A stretch of DNA of 64,000 nt from assembly GCF_002127325.2 (NCBI RefSeq), contig NC_035448.2, positions 61,119,751 to 61,183,750 on the forward strand, given 5' to 3'. Origin of the DNA: Helianthus annuus. Its lineage: Eukaryota > Streptophyta > Magnoliopsida > Asterales > Asteraceae. The notes beneath the pieces are model-generated. The model had not been told where the DNA came from, made no database searches, and worked only from the letters and a program-made list of their open reading frames with translations. This document shows, piece by piece, positions 43,207 to 56,011 of this stretch. A program made the translations under genes and the position numbers. Numbering within the stretch: the stretch's first letter is position 1; each line of letters starts with the position of its first letter.

Positions 43207-45222
43207 TGTCACACCCCAACCGATGGCGGAAACATCGGGATGAGACGAAGTGTGTAAAGATTGCTAGAGACGTCATAACACTATGTGACAATATTTAATT
43301 AAATTCAAATTTCATTTCAAAACTAAATGTTATACAATATTCAAAAGGAAATAACAACATTGTTTCAACAAATAACATAACAAAAAAAAAAGATAGATAA
43401 ATTTAGGTGTATATCTAGTCCACCCTAAACTTGTTTCATCAATCATCCATACCTCAATAATCAACCTGCAACATGTATTAAAATAGAGTTTCAATGCAAA
43501 AGCAAAGAGCGAGTATACAAGTTTGTCTACATAGCATAATAGAATAAAAACTCATATCCAACATGAACATATTAAAATAGTTTCAACCATGCTAGTTTAC
43601 GCAGTCCAAGTGATAGCCCAAGTTTCCAATGCGTTAAAGTACCTAACCCAAAGTTTCACGGGAGGTTAATATGTCTCCTCCTAACAATACCCCAAAGACT
43701 AACGGGGAGGTGCATTACCCCTATAGCGCTACCATTGTTAAGGCGGAACTACACACAAGGATTAAACGTTCACATAGCACAAAATAGTCTCAAGTTTCAC
43801 AAGTTTCATGTTTCATGTTTAAAAGGATAGAGCATGTTTCAAATAAGTTTCAAGTGTCACGTGCGTTTAATATAGAATACATGTTGCACCTAAAGTGTTT
43901 AAAAGTAAAATGGGTTCGAGTATACTCACGGTGGTTGCAAGCTTTCCTACTTGAAATCCCGCGAGCGAGTTTGGTGGATGGATTAAGTTGGAGCACCTAG
44001 TCCTTCTACACAAGGAAACGTAGGTGTGTGAGTTTGGCGTATAACGGAAGATTATAATTTGGAGTTTAACATAGCATAAAGTAGGATATCAAAATAATTA
44101 TCCTTGACTTATACTCTTATATGATACTACGTAACCACTAGGGTTATATTGTATTTCATGGGTAGTAAGCCCATTAGAATCATACTTGGAGTGTTAAGTC
44201 TTAGATGTCATTCTACTACTTTAACATATAAACACGAGTTTAATATTAAAGGTTCGAATGTGTGTATATATATATTTAAGTATTACATATTATTAAGTTC
44301 AATATTTCAAGTAGGAGGTAGAAGATTAAGATCTTCGTTTAGGCACCTCGAGTCATTCATGAATGTCATGTATGGGGTAGGAAGAACATGCTTCCGTTTA
44401 GGGACCCCTTGAATGTTCACCACTTCACTTGATGTAAAGACAACCAAGGAGGGTCACGAACTAGGGTTAATACAAGTATGTAAATAATCTAAACTAAAGG
44501 AAATCATCAAATCATGTGAGGATTTTATGTTGGAACAACCCAAGTTGTTCTACAATCACTCATTCATCAAGGTCTAAGCTTGACATGACTTGTGGGTTAA
44601 ATACCCTAACAAAACAGAAAGTTTATGAGGTTTAATCCTCTGATTTAAGTGTCTCAACCATGTTTTTAAGCTTAACCAACCATAAGTGGGGTTGTAAGCA
44701 TTAGGACATTGGTCTGAGTTGTGTTAAACACAAGTTGAATTAAGTTTGCATAAGATGTAACAAAACATAAAGTTTTTGGTCAATTTCGGAGCAATTCCAG
44801 GTCTGGTTTCTCCAAGGAGAAGTCAAGGAATCAAACTCCATGATTAACCAAGCAAATAGGAAGAAGAATCAAGTGTTTTCATCAAGAAATGAGCAAGTTA
44901 TACCAAGTTTAGTGTAGAGGTATGAATCTGTCCGAAAATGCAGATTCTTGTTGGAACTTGAGAGTGTTTTTGAGAGATTTGAGTGTGATGAAAGTGTCCA
45001 AGTGCTTGGAGGGCCTTGGGTACTTATAGGGAGGTGTTTAGGGTTGATTAGAGGTGTTTACAAGTGCCAAAACTCGGTTTAAACTCGAAATGCCGCTCAA
45101 AAATGGAGGCTGGTCGCGACCATCCATCTTTCTGCAGATATGAAGGTCCACGCGGCCCGCCTGGGATATCCAGGCAAGTTCACGCAGGCCGCGAGCCCTT
45201 TGTGTTTCCGGATATGTTTCAT
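43207..45222 (-). repeat. gypsy2 3' LTR, truncated
   Basis: Matches 49389 to about 51405 of the other LTR, with about 22 differences by eye. The match stops at 45222 in GGATATGTTTCAT, and pol sequence follows. U3 is therefore cut off. Confidence 0.93.
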
Positions 45223-47730
45223 GGAACCTTCGTTGATAGATGAGTACTGCGCTTCACGAATACGATTGTGAAGATCGCTCGAGATATGAAAACAACGAAT
45301 GACATCTACATGAGCCTTACGACTAAGTGCATCGGCCACGACATTCGCCTTACCAGGGTGGTAGCGAATCTCGCAGTCGTAGTCGTTGAGCAATTCCACC
45401 CAACGTCGCTGTCGCATATTGAGTTCTTTTTGGTCAAAGATGTGTTGTAGGCTCTTATGGTCAGTGAAAACCACACACTTAGTACCATATAGGTAGTGTC
45501 GCCAAATCTTTAACGCAAAAACAACTGCGCCAAGCTCGAGGTCGTGGGTAGTATAATTTTTCTCATGTATTTTGAGTTGGCGAGAGGCGTAAGCGATGAC
45601 TTTGTCTCGTTGCATGAGCACACAACCAAGGCCACGATTTGATGCATCACAATACACCACGAAGTCATCATTCCCATCAGGGAGAGCGAGGATAGGAGCG
45701 TTGCAAAGCAAGTCCTTGAGAGTTTGAAAAGATTCCTCTTGCTCAGGACCCCAAGCAAAAGGTTTCTCTTTTTGAGTCAACGAAGTGAGAGGAACGGCGA
45801 TTTTTGAAAAATTCGAGATGAATCGACGGTAATAACCCGCCAATCCTAAGAAAGAACGGATTTCAGAAGGAGATTTAGGCGTGGTCCAGTTCTTCACGGC
45901 TTCAATTTTTGAAGGGTCGACATGGATTCCTTTTTCACTAACAACGTGCCCAAGGAATTGAACTTCTTTGATCCAAAACTCGCATTTCGAAAACTTAGGA
46001 TATAAACGTTCAACACGCAAAAGTTCAAGTATAAGGCGGAGATGACGCTCATGATCGGCTCGAGATTTAGAATAAATGAGAATATCATCAATGAAGATGA
46101 TCACGAAGCGATCCAAGTAAGGCTTACAAATACGATTCATGAGATCCATGAACACAGCGGGTGCGTTGGTCAAGCCAAAAGGTATAACCACGAACTCGTA
46201 ATGTCCATAGCGAGTGCGAAAAGCGGTTTTTGGAACGTCCTCTTCAAGGACTCGAAGTTGGTGATAACCAGAACGAAGATCGATTTTGGAGAAACAGGTA
46301 GCGCCTTGAAGTTGATCAAAGAGGTCGTCTATACGCGGAAGGGGATAACAATTCTTAACGGTGAGTTTGTTGAGCTCACGATAGTCGATACACATGCGGA
46401 AAGAACCATCTTTCTTTTTAACGAAAAGCACAGGAGCACCCCATGGAGAGGTACTTGGACGGATAAAACCCTTATCGAGGAGTTCTTGAAGCTGAGAAGA
46501 GAATTCTTGCATTTCGGAAGGTGCAAGACGATAAGGAGCCTTGGCAACAGGAGTCGCACCAGGTACGAGGTCAATGCGAAAATCAACAGATCGAGGAGGA
46601 GGAGGACCGGGTAGATCTTCAGGAAAGACGTTAGGGAAGTCGCGCACCACTGGAACATCACTTAAACTTTTTCCCTTGCCCTTTTCTTCCACAACGTGGG
46701 CTAAAAAGGCAAAGTACTGTTTGCGTAAGTACTTGTTCGCTTGTGTGCAGGACATCAACTTTAGTCCCCTTGAAGGTCGGTCTCCATAAACGTGCAAAAC
46801 GTCACCAGATGGAAGAGGTAAGCGAACGAATTTCTCGTGACAAGCGATTTCAGCATGATTCTTTTGAAGCCAATCCATGCCTATGATGACGTCGAAACTA
46901 CCCAATTGCATGGGTATAAGATCGATAGAGAAAGCATGCTCGTTAAGAGTAAGACGACAATCGAGGAGAATGGAATCGACTAAGATAGACTTGCCATTGG
47001 CGACTTCAACGGAAAACGACTTAGGTAGCTTAGAGCGTGTGCAATTTAACAATGATTCGAATTCTAAGGACACAAAGCTTTTGTCCGCATCAGTATCAAA
47101 TAGTATCGAAGCATAAAGATGGTTAACAAGAAACGTACCGTTAACGACATCATTGTCGTTGCGCGCTTGATTCGCGTTTAGGTTGAAGGCGCGTCCACGA
47201 GGAGGTTGTTGCTGCTCTTGATTCCATTGTGGGCATTGAGGACGAAGGTGATTAACATCCCCACATTTGAAACAAGCTCTAGCGGGTCTTGCGTTTTGAG
47301 GAGCAGGTAGGGCTTGTTGCGCTTGTTGGGCTTGCTGAGCTGGTGGTGCTTGTTGTGGTTGTTGGCGACAAAAATTGATAGTATGACCATAACGGTTGCA
47401 ATTGCCACAACGACGGCACCTAGCATTGACGGGGTGATGGAAATTACAAGTGGCACACTTGGGGTGAATCCCAGTGTACGGTCTTTGGGTGTTATCAGGA
47501 GCAACAGGGTCCAGGTTAACAGGTGGCACAATCGCGTTACAAACGGGGTTGGATTGCTTTCGCTTCTTTCCCCTATTGTTATTCGATTGTTGGGTGATTT
47601 GATTGGCTGGCTTCGAAGGAGCGAGGTTTGCGGCTTGCTTATCGCGAACACGGTTGTTGTTCAAGGACGCGACCAAACGGTAAATGTCTTCGATGCTATC
47701 GAGTTTGGCTGCCTTGATTGTGTCATGCAT
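45097..47730 (-). pseudogene. pol: gypsy2 gag C-terminus and pol, ending in a chimeric tail
   Basis: 877 codons. Zinc knuckles [14 protein letters not shown] (about residue 110) and [14 protein letters not shown] (about 153). The protease motif is LFDTDAD (about 208); the usual Gly of DTG is Asp, which should inactivate it. RT spans about 400-600 ([36 protein letters not shown] at about 543). RNase H spans about 690-815 ([41 protein letters not shown]). After [10 protein letters not shown] the frame is no longer pol but antisense-free LTR sequence up to a stop at 45097. Integrase is deleted. The first residue is not the true gag start, which is at 48348. Confidence 0.92.
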
Positions 47731-48348
47731 ATTAGGGGGTAAACCATTGATATACTTGCTTTTCTTGCGATCAGGGGTCGAGACAAGGTGAGGGACAATG
47801 AAACAGAGTTGTTTGAAATGGGTGGTGTAGGCTAGGTTGTCATCACCAATCTGCTTTAATACCTAAAATTCTTCCTCCAACTTTCGTTGCTCATGCGAAG
47901 GACAAAACTCATCCATCATTAGGGCCTTAGTCTCTTCCCATGTCAAAGCATATGCCAGCTCGTTCGAACGTATGTTTCTTTCATTCGTCCACCACTCGAG
48001 AGCTCGGGCTTGGAATACCCCAGTCGCGCTGCGCGTCTTGAGCTCATCGGGGCACTCGCTATTGATGAATGTGACCTCTATGCTGTCAAACCACTCAAGC
48101 ATGGCGGTCACCCCATCATTGCCAGTGAATGGCTTTGGATTGCACGATGAAGAGTGCTTGAAGTTGAACGAGACGGGCTTGCGTGCTTCGACCTTAGAGT
48201 CGACGGAAGAGTGAAGAGTTTCAGAGGCTCGAATCTCGGAAATGACCTTTGGGACGACGCGAGCAAATTAATCGGCCATGAAAGCCATCATCTTCTTGGT
48301 GGAGCGAGACTTTGACTTCTTAGACGCGTTGGAGTGACGAGAAGACAT
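47731..48348 (-). pseudogene. gag: gypsy2 gag N-terminal part with two stops
   Basis: The frame of 45097-47730 extends up to ATG at 48346-48348 (MSSRHSNASKKSKS). Two in-frame stops lie at about 48270 and 47862. Between them the gag domain is plain: NPKPFTGNDGVTAMLEWFDS, ALEWWTNERNIR, LTWEETKALMMDEFCPSHEQ. The equivalent part of gypsy1 gag has no stops. Confidence 0.88.
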
Positions 48349-49373
48349 CTAAGATTCAAAAGAACGAATAGGTGAGACTTGGTCATAATGTTTGTTTAAG
48401 AAAACGAAATTGATCACATAGCATAAAGGTTCACATAGCGTAAAAGGTTCAAGTTGATTCACATAGCATGAAAGTTTCAATTTGATTTACATAGCATAAA
48501 AGTTTAAACGTTTCATATAGCATAGTCATGAATTCCACATAGCATAACATGAATAAACGAAAGCATTGTAAATTTAGTTTGTTCACGAGGGATTATTATT
48601 GTTTGTGATTGCGATAACGTGCGAAATGATTAAAACGACATTTGGAAATGAATGAACGTTCAAGTATAAAAATCACATATAAATTGAGATACATAAAAGA
48701 GAGGCTCAATAAAACATTGGATTGTTTCGGGTAGAGAAACGTCGACTATTCCAAAGTGGGTCGAAAGTTCTTTCGAATTAGAGATATTGTGCTTTGGCCT
48801 ATAAGTAAGATACTCTCGTCGAGAAGCGATTAACGGTATCTTACCCTTCCGGTTACTACACATCTCTAAATGATTGAAACATTCGGGACTTTGGCGAGAA
48901 TAAAAATCGAGGAATGGGACTTAATCGACGAGATGCGGGTTTCACCCCTAACTTGACGATTTCGTACCCTAAATGTGGTTGGTACTCGTCGATCAAAATA
49001 AAATTTTGACACTTTGACGTGGGTCCACTAGAGTTGATATGGAAATTACCATTAAGTTGTGGATGTCACTTCTAGCTTAATGGTGGAATTTCGTGCAAAA
49101 ATAAATTAAAGGTAGAATGAGAGTCGTTTACCAAATTGTGGGTTTCACGCCTATTTTGGTAAATTCTTCTCGTTGGTGTTACAAGAGTATAAAAAATAGC
49201 ATAAGTGTATTAGTGTTAGCCTTAGGAAAGGCACATAAATTTAATAGAAAGTATAGCTAGGAAGCATGCATGGTAGAGCACAAAAGTTTTAAACAACAAA
49301 TAAGAGGCAAAATTCCTAGAACTATAGATTAGGGCAAAAGCAAGGCAATTTTTCCTAATTCCCTATAGTTATG
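48349..49373 (-). other. gypsy2 untranslated leader
   Basis: No gene. Positions 48413-48555 contain six copies of CACATAGCATAAA or a variant; this word also occurs in the LTR (for example TACATAGCATAA). From about 48930 to 49175 three loose TTTCACNCCT units like those in the gypsy1 leader are seen. Confidence 0.7.
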
Positions 49374-49385
49374 GCTCTGATAGCA
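49374..49385 (-). other. gypsy2 primer binding site, one mismatch
   Basis: TGCTATCAGAGC on the minus strand; the consensus is TGGTATCAGAGC. It lies three bases from the LTR. Confidence 0.85.
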
Positions 49386-49388
49386 ATC

Positions 49389-51848
49389 TGTCACACCCCA
49401 ACCGATGGCGGAAACATCGGGATGAGACGAAGTGTGTAAAGATTGCTAGAGACGTCATAACACTATGTGACAATATTTAATTAAATTCAAATTTCATTTC
49501 AAAACTAAATGTTATACAATATTTAAAAGGAAATAACAACATTGTTTCAACAAATAACATAACAAAAAAAAAAAGATAGATAAATTTAGGTGTGTATCAA
49601 GTCCACCCTAAACTTGTTTCATCAATCATCCATACCTCAATAATCAACCTGCAACATGTATTAAAATAGAGTTTCAATGCAAAAGCAAAGAGCGAGTATA
49701 CAAGTTTGTCTACATAGCATAATAGAATAAAAACTCATATCCAACATGAACATATTAAAATAGTTTCAACCATGCTAGTTTACGCAGTCCAAGTAATAGC
49801 CCAAGTTTCCAATGCGTTAAAGTACCTAACCCAAAGTTTCACGGGAGGTTAATATGTCTCCTCCTAACAATACCCCAAAGACTAACGGGGAGGTGCATTA
49901 CCCCTATAGCGCTACCATTGTTAAGGCGGAACTACACACAAGGATTAAACGTTCACATAGCACAAAATAGTCTCAAGTTTCACAAGTTTCATGTTTCATG
50001 TTTAAAAGGATAGAGCATGTTTCAAATAAGTTTCAAGTGTCACGTGCGTTTAATATAGAATACATGTTGCACCCAAAGTGTTTAAAAGTAAAATGGGTTC
50101 GAGTATACTCACGGTGGTTGCAAGCTTTCCTACTTGAAATCCCGCGAGCGAGTTTGGTGGATGGATTAAGTTGGAGCACCTAGTCCTTCTACACAAGGAA
50201 ACGTAGGTGTGTGAGTTTGGCGTATAACGGAAGATTATAATTTGGAGTTTAACATAGCATAAAGTAGGATATCAAAATAATCATCCTTGACTTATACTCT
50301 TATATGACACTACGTAACCACTAGGGTTATATTGTATTTCATGGGTAGTAAGCCCATTAGAATCATACTTGGAGTGTTAAGTCTTAGATGTCATTCTACT
50401 ACTTTAACATATAAACACGAGTTTAATATTAAAGGTTCGAATGTGTGTATATATATATTTAAGTATTACATATTATTAAGTTCAATATTTCAAGTAGGAG
50501 GTAGAAGATTAAGATCTTCGTTTAGGCACCTCGAGTCATTCATGAATGTCATGTATGGGGTAGGAAGAACATGCTTCCGTTTAGGGACCCCTTGAATGTT
50601 CACCACTTCACTTGATGTAAAGACAACCAAGGAGGGTCACGAACTAGGGTTAATACAAGTATGTAAATAATCTAAACTAAAGGAAATCATCAAATCATGT
50701 GAGGATTTTATGTTGGAACAACCCAAGTTGTTCTACAATCACTCATTCATCAAGGTCTAAGCTTGACATGACTTGTGGGTTAAATACCCTAACAAAACAG
50801 AAAGTTTATGAGGTTTAATCCTCTGATTTAAGTGTCTCAACCATGTTTTTAAGCTTAACCAACCATAAGAGGGGTTGTAAGCATTAGGACATTGGTTTGA
50901 GTTGTGTTAATCACAAGTCGAATGAAGTTTGCATAAGATGTAACAAAACAGAAAGTTTTTGGTCAATTTCGGAGCAATTCCAGGTCTGGTTTCTCCAAGG
51001 AGAAGTCAAGGAATCGAACTCCATGATTAACCAAGAAAATAGGAAGAAGAATCAAGTGTTTTCATCAAGAAATTAGCAAGTTATACCAAGTTTAGTGTAG
51101 AGGTATGAATCTGTCCGAAAATGCAGATTCTTGCTGGAACTTGAGAGTGTTTTTGAGAGATTTGAGTGTGATGAAAGTGTCCAAGTGCTTGGAGGGCCTT
51201 GGGTACTTATAGGGAGGTGTTTAGGGTTGATTAGAGGTGTTTACAAGTCCCAAAACTCGGTTTAAACTCGAAATCCCGCTCAAAAATGGAGGCTGGTCGC
51301 GACCATCCATCTTTCTGCAGATATGAAGGTCCACGCGGCCCGCCTGGGATAACCAGGCAAGTTCACGCAGGCCGCGAGCCCTTTGTGGTTCCGGATATGT
51401 TTCATTTTTTTACAATTTGGCCCGTGGAGTTGTGTATTTGATGCATTTAGGGTATTTTAAGGGCCATATTTGCCATAAAGGCATAGTTTAAGACATGATT
51501 AAGTTTGAGAAGTATAAACCAAGTATAATCACGCGTATAAGTATCAAATCAAGTGTCGTTCTCGTTCTAAATACGTTCCATGCATAAGTTTAGATTAATT
51601 ACAAGTTTCGCACATAGTTTCCAAGAATCACGATTAAACATAGATTGATTCACCAAATCGAACATACGAGTATACATAGAATGCGTTTAACATAGATGTA
51701 ACAAAATATAAGCTTCATTAATGATCCAAGTCTCGGTTTGACAATGATTACAAAGAAGGGAACGATTACAAGAATACAAAGTTTCCAAAAATAGAAATAC
51801 GAACAAAACCTTCTATAAATGGAAAGTACAAAAGAGCCGGGCGTTACA
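49389..51848 (-). repeat. gypsy2 5' LTR (2460 bp)
   Basis: On the minus strand it starts TGTAACGCCCGGC and ends GGGTGTGACA. A TATA-like CTATAAGTACCC (about 51203-51214) has upstream of it a GC-rich, partly palindromic stretch (51290-51385; CACGCGGCCCGCCTGGG and CGCGGCCTGCGTG). Confidence 0.93.
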
Positions 51849-51853
51849 GTATT

Positions 51854-52128
51854 GATCAACAACTTCTCACAAGGCCACAATCCCCCGACTCATCAGTGAA
51901 TAAATCTCTCCCAAGAAACCCATTGAGTTCAAAAGTACTAAAATGGATGTCTGATCAAAAGACCCATGTATTGACCCTGATCAGGTCCAATGGAGAAGTT
52001 AACCACATATCAAGGGATCAAGCACTAGGCCTGGGTGTTGAAGATCTACAAGATCTCCTTGAGCTTACACTATGCAGGGATGAGGGTGATACATGTTCTC
52101 TGGATTTTGAACAAGAATTTAAAAGGCA
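51854..52128 (+). pseudogene. Element C accessory ORF, C-terminal part
   Basis: When the gypsy2 insertion and one copy of its TSD are set aside, the frame of 40021-43206 goes on here: KSLPRNPLSSKVLKWMSDQK, then RDQALGLGVEDLQDLLELTL. It is broken by element B at 52129; the last few codons and a stop follow at 59373-59400. The conserved C-terminal region suggests that the whole accessory ORF was over 1100 codons. Confidence 0.75.
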
Positions 52129-52597
52129 TGTAGGATCGTGTGTCGACCCGAACGAGTCGTTCAGAGAAGTTTTCGTCAATTACAGGTGCGGAAAACAAGT
52201 AATCAACGTAGGAATAGCTAGCAAATCACTTTAAACACCTTTTTGTATTGATATATAACAGTTTACAATCTAATCTCGATCCGGCAGCACCTCGGTACGA
52301 GTTTTAACCAAACGTTACAAATGAATCGCTTATAGGACTATTTATAGGAGATGTAGGTTCGCTCCAATGGTCAAGGTTCGTATGAGCGAACCTACATTGG
52401 TCACATAAGCGAACCTAGCATAACATCATAAGCGAACCTATCAACATGCACTATAAGCGAACCTGACATGTCATATGAGCGAATCTCCCTCTAAACTCTC
52501 ATACAATATCCTATTTTCTCATAATTCGTGCCCTGATCTAACACTCTAAGACTCTGACTCGATCCAAGACGAAGTCAACAGATGAAATGCACCAACA
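52129..52597 (-). repeat. Element B 3' LTR
   Basis: On the minus strand TGTTGGTGCATTTC to GATCCTACA. Six or seven GGTTCGCT motifs stand before the TATA box CTATAAATAG (52338-52347). Confidence 0.95.
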
Positions 52598-53106
52598 GAC
52601 TCCCCCTCAGATGTTGACGGAGTGGTCCATCGAGTCTCCACACTGTTGTGTCTTCACATCTTCAGTCTTGATCAGTGTTTGGGCTTCTCTCTCTCTATCT
52701 TCATCTCTTTCTCTTTTATCATCAACAGACTTCCCCTCACTATGATGTTGACATCTATTGAGATTATCAAGTCCAACATATGCTCCCTCTCAAATGTTGA
52801 CTTTCCTGCATAAACACTCTAGCACAAACATAAGTTTTATGATAAACGATTAAGCATAAGATCATCACTTTTCACAAACGAATCAATCAATCAGATACTG
52901 ATGAACCACTTAGAATTGTGACAATTTTCTTTATCAAAACAAAACAAATATCCAAACCAATTGTTCATCATGTCTAGCACTTCGAATTTTGAAAATTAGC
53001 TTTTCAACACCAGTTGTCGAAAATCTTTTTGACATTTTTACAAAATTTATGCTAACACACTAAAAATCTTTTTGGATTTTTCTGAAAGAAAATAAAGTGC
53101 AGAAAT

Positions 53107-53768
53107 GAAATATTTACAGACAATATTTTTGTGAGTTTGTGCAAGAGGATCATATCAGTATATGAGACATATCACCAACACTGTTAAGCTTTAAACATTC
53201 TTAGTTCTAAACAATTTACCTAGATTATCAGTATGTTTGTCCACTTAAATTTTCACACAGACTTCAATTGATTCGAGATACAATATTAATGTTTTAGAGA
53301 CTTAAACTTAATTGTGTATCACTCCACTTGAATATACTCCTGTATCCAGATCCCAAATATTCAGTCTTACAGGTGAGTATACCACAAATGATATCTGTAA
53401 AGGGGTAATGTGCGAGGGCCGTGAGAGCTCAGGTCGATACTTCCGTATACGCAGAGAGATGACGGCTTCGACTTTTCGGTGTGTCCCCTTTAGAGGATCT
53501 TTTGATTACAACAGCAGTGACTATCAATTTTATTGTTTCATCAGCTTGCTGAGGGCGATGCTATTTTTCAAGCATTTTGCAGAAAGCATTATCCGGGGAC
53601 TAGGTCTGAACTTCCATTCAGCAGAAGTCCCGGGATAATACCCCAGATATCACTGAGTATAAAGACCTAGTATCTCAGAATACGGGACCTTTCAAACAAG
53701 ATTTCGAGGGTTACCCATATATTCAAGAATAGTTACCCACGAATCAAGTAAGTTTGAATTTTAGGTTT
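53107..53768 (-). other. Conserved noncoding 3' block of element B with hairpin
   Basis: Counterpart of 14106-14770 in element A. The hairpin at 53588-53639 has, in the element sense, the same two 14-base arms as A (ATTATCCCGGGACT and AGTCCCCGGATAAT). Its loop carries CTGCTGAATGGAAGTTCAGA, and a second such element (GGAAGTATCGACCT) is at 53431-53454. An antisense frame of 108 codons (53312-53638, plus strand) is described in the findings. Confidence 0.85.
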
Positions 53769-54195
53769 ATATCTCGTTTCAATTTACTAAATGTGCGAAA
53801 ATCTACTGACACATCCGCAGTAAGATTGTTTATCACATTTTGACTTTACATATCTTTAGCATGCTGTGATAGTCTACTGATGTACTATCATTTCCTCTTT
53901 TATGCGACAAAAACTCATTTTTCAGTTTTAACATGTTTTTGGCTTTTTCAAATTTTCTAATGTTTTTGGATTTTCTGAAAATTTTCTACTCCCCCTAAAA
54001 TGCAAACACATTAACGAAAATGAAAACAAACTATACAGAAACATGACAACCGATATTGAATTACATCAATTCGCCATTTACTAGCGCATAAACAATCAGA
54101 ACTCCCCCTATCAACAAACTATTTTCCCATTTAGATTTCAAAACACTTAAGTTTGTTTTAATCAAAATGGTTTTTCCGGAAAATAAGTTTGATTG

Positions 54196-54415
54196 ATTTT
54201 ACCACTTGTAGGTTACCACTTGTAGGTTTATCAAACAAATGTTTGGGGTTATGGTTCATCATCTTGTCTTCCAACCATATGTAGGAAAATACAAGTACAA
54301 ATTAATGTCCTTAATTTACCATTTGCAGTTCAGAAACCTCTATATCACTTGTAAAACATAAACTCGTCAAATACCACTTGTAAGAAATGCACAAACAAAC
54401 CTCTTTACCGTTTGT
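54196..54415 (-). repeat. LTR/PBS-junction-like motif array in element B
   Basis: TACCACTTGT (the complement of ACAAGTGGTA) at about 54200, 54214 and 54372, with variants at about 54316, 54343 and 54405. CCTACAAGTGGTA, read on the minus strand, equals the junction of the B LTR and its PBS. Confidence 0.82.
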
Positions 54416-54605
54416 ATGGTTGACGTTACCGAATAGAATTCAAGAAAGATGCCGATTCATGCTCCACGCTTACCAACCTGGGAGCTCCGGCAAGTCCTGA
54501 GACTTATTGTTCATAATATGTACCATCCCAGTCACAAACCAGGGATGGTTTAACCTTTTCTTTCCTTGTTTTCTTCTCATAAAATTCCTTAACCCCTTTG
54601 ACTTT

Positions 54606-55273
54606 TCAGTCAATTATCTTGCCAAAGATGTGTTTTACCTTGGGGTTAAAGACCTTCTCAGCATCAAATTCCTGTTCATCATGATAAAATTGGTTAGAAA
54701 TTTCAACTTTACCAATTTTCTTTTTATAATTCTCAGCCCGAAGTAATGGAAACTCCTCATCATTCACAATCGGCACTGATTTTTCATTTTTGACATTAGC
54801 TTCACATTTTGAAACAACTTGTGGCTCAACTGACTTTGTGGAATCAGTTTCATCGCCCGAAGATAGCTCCTCTGATTTTGATCCATCAGAATCATCGCTA
54901 GAGCTTTCACCAACCTTCTTAACAACCCATTTCTGATTGTCAGATTTGGCTTTCTTCTTGTAAAACTTGTTCGAACTCTCACCAATTTCAAAAATAGAAT
55001 TTTTAAACAGTTTGGTTCGATCAATTGGTGGCTTAAACTCACCCACTTGTTCTTTGAGTTACGAGATACTCCATGTTTTGATTGAATCGCCTTAGAACAA
55101 TCTTTGGCAATATGTCCAACAATGTTGCACTTGAAACAGGTTCTCGAGTCTCTCTTCTGCTCAGCCATCTTCTTCATCTCATCTTGCTTCTTCGCAAGAA
55201 ACTCACTGTTTGATTCTTTCCATAAGTTTGTCTTTTCTTCTTCATCAGTTGATGTACCTGAAACAAATGACAT
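54606..55273 (-). pseudogene. gag: Element B gag, C-terminal part
   Basis: Two overlapping frames (54764-55273 and 54606-55046) are joined by a frameshift near 55050. The first has the zinc knuckle CFKCNIVGHIAKDC; the second continues with KLFKNSIFEIGESSNKFYKK, Ser/Asp-rich sequence and NDEEFPLLRAENYKKKIGK. The order matches the C-terminal gag of element A. Noncoding sequence follows; no pol. Confidence 0.85.
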
Positions 55274-55420
55274 TTTGGATTTAAAATCACGAACATATTT
55301 TCCATTTTTCTGTTTTTCTGTAGGAATAAACCCTAACCCTTTCTTTTTGAAATTACTGTTATGGTTTGATCTCTTTTGGAAATCTGAACCAGAACTGTAA
55401 TTCTTTTTCTTGTTTAATCT

Positions 55421-56011
55421 CTATTGAACTCTTGAGGTGTAATATCTTGGTTTTTCATTAAGACATAAGCCTTTTATTTCAGAAATATTAATTTCTGTGA
55501 GTACAAAAGCCTTGTTTATCAATTCAGTTTTGACACCTCTTATTGGAAATTCATCATCAAAATATAATTTGTCAGAATCATTCAAAGTGTAAGCAACTTT
55601 AAACAATCCATCATCCAAATTAGATTTTGACAATAGAAATTTTCTATCATAAACTAATTTGTCCTGTTTTTCTGTTTGATACTTTGTGCTTGACCCAGAC
55701 TTTGATTCTTCAATATCATCACTCTCTAACACATGATCCACTACTTTCTTCATCAATTGAGACGGTTGATCAGTGTCAGATGATGTAAACACAATATCAA
55801 TACTTTCTGGAAGATTGACCGACGACTCTGACTCCCACTGTAAATTTGTTGCCTTTTTGACTCTTTCATCGTTAGGATATCTAGGCAAATATCCATTTTC
55901 TAGCGGGGGTGGACACTTGTTATAACTGACACCTTGCTTCTTACCAGATGCTGTCTTTTCAGTGTTTTTTTTTGTCATTCTTCTTCTTGTCAGCAATCTT
56001 TTCATCAGCAC
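55421..56011 (-). pseudogene. gag: Element B gag, middle part
   Basis: Carries GVSYNKCPPPLENGYLPR and FKVAYTLNDSDKLYFDDEFP, shared with element A gag. It overlaps the end of the frame at 55959-58232 at a run of nine A residues (minus strand, near 55965), where the frame changes. The frame ends at TAG at about 55421 and the same frame carries on to the next part. A short homopolymer frameshift is more likely decay than programmed slippage, but slippage is possible. Confidence 0.83.

Larger units (their letters stand above)
43207..51848 (-). mobile_element. gypsy2: Ty3/gypsy element with internal deletion
   Basis: TSD gtatt on both sides (43202-43206, 51849-51853). 5' LTR 49389-51848, PBS 49374-49385, leader, gag, pol up to RNase H, then a truncated 3' LTR (43207-45222). 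Integrase, the 3' polypurine tract and about 440 bp of the 3' LTR start are gone. It resembles gypsy1 in layout and protein sequence but its LTR is different. It lies in the accessory ORF of element C. Confidence 0.93.

Noticed and set aside
43815..44412. Frames repeated at 49998-50595
   Set aside because: They lie in the two copies of the gypsy2 LTR and show only that the LTRs are alike.
55955..55970. Programmed frameshift site at the A run in element B gag
   Set aside because: There are further frameshifts and a stop in this gag and element A breaks at other places, so decay is the simpler view.
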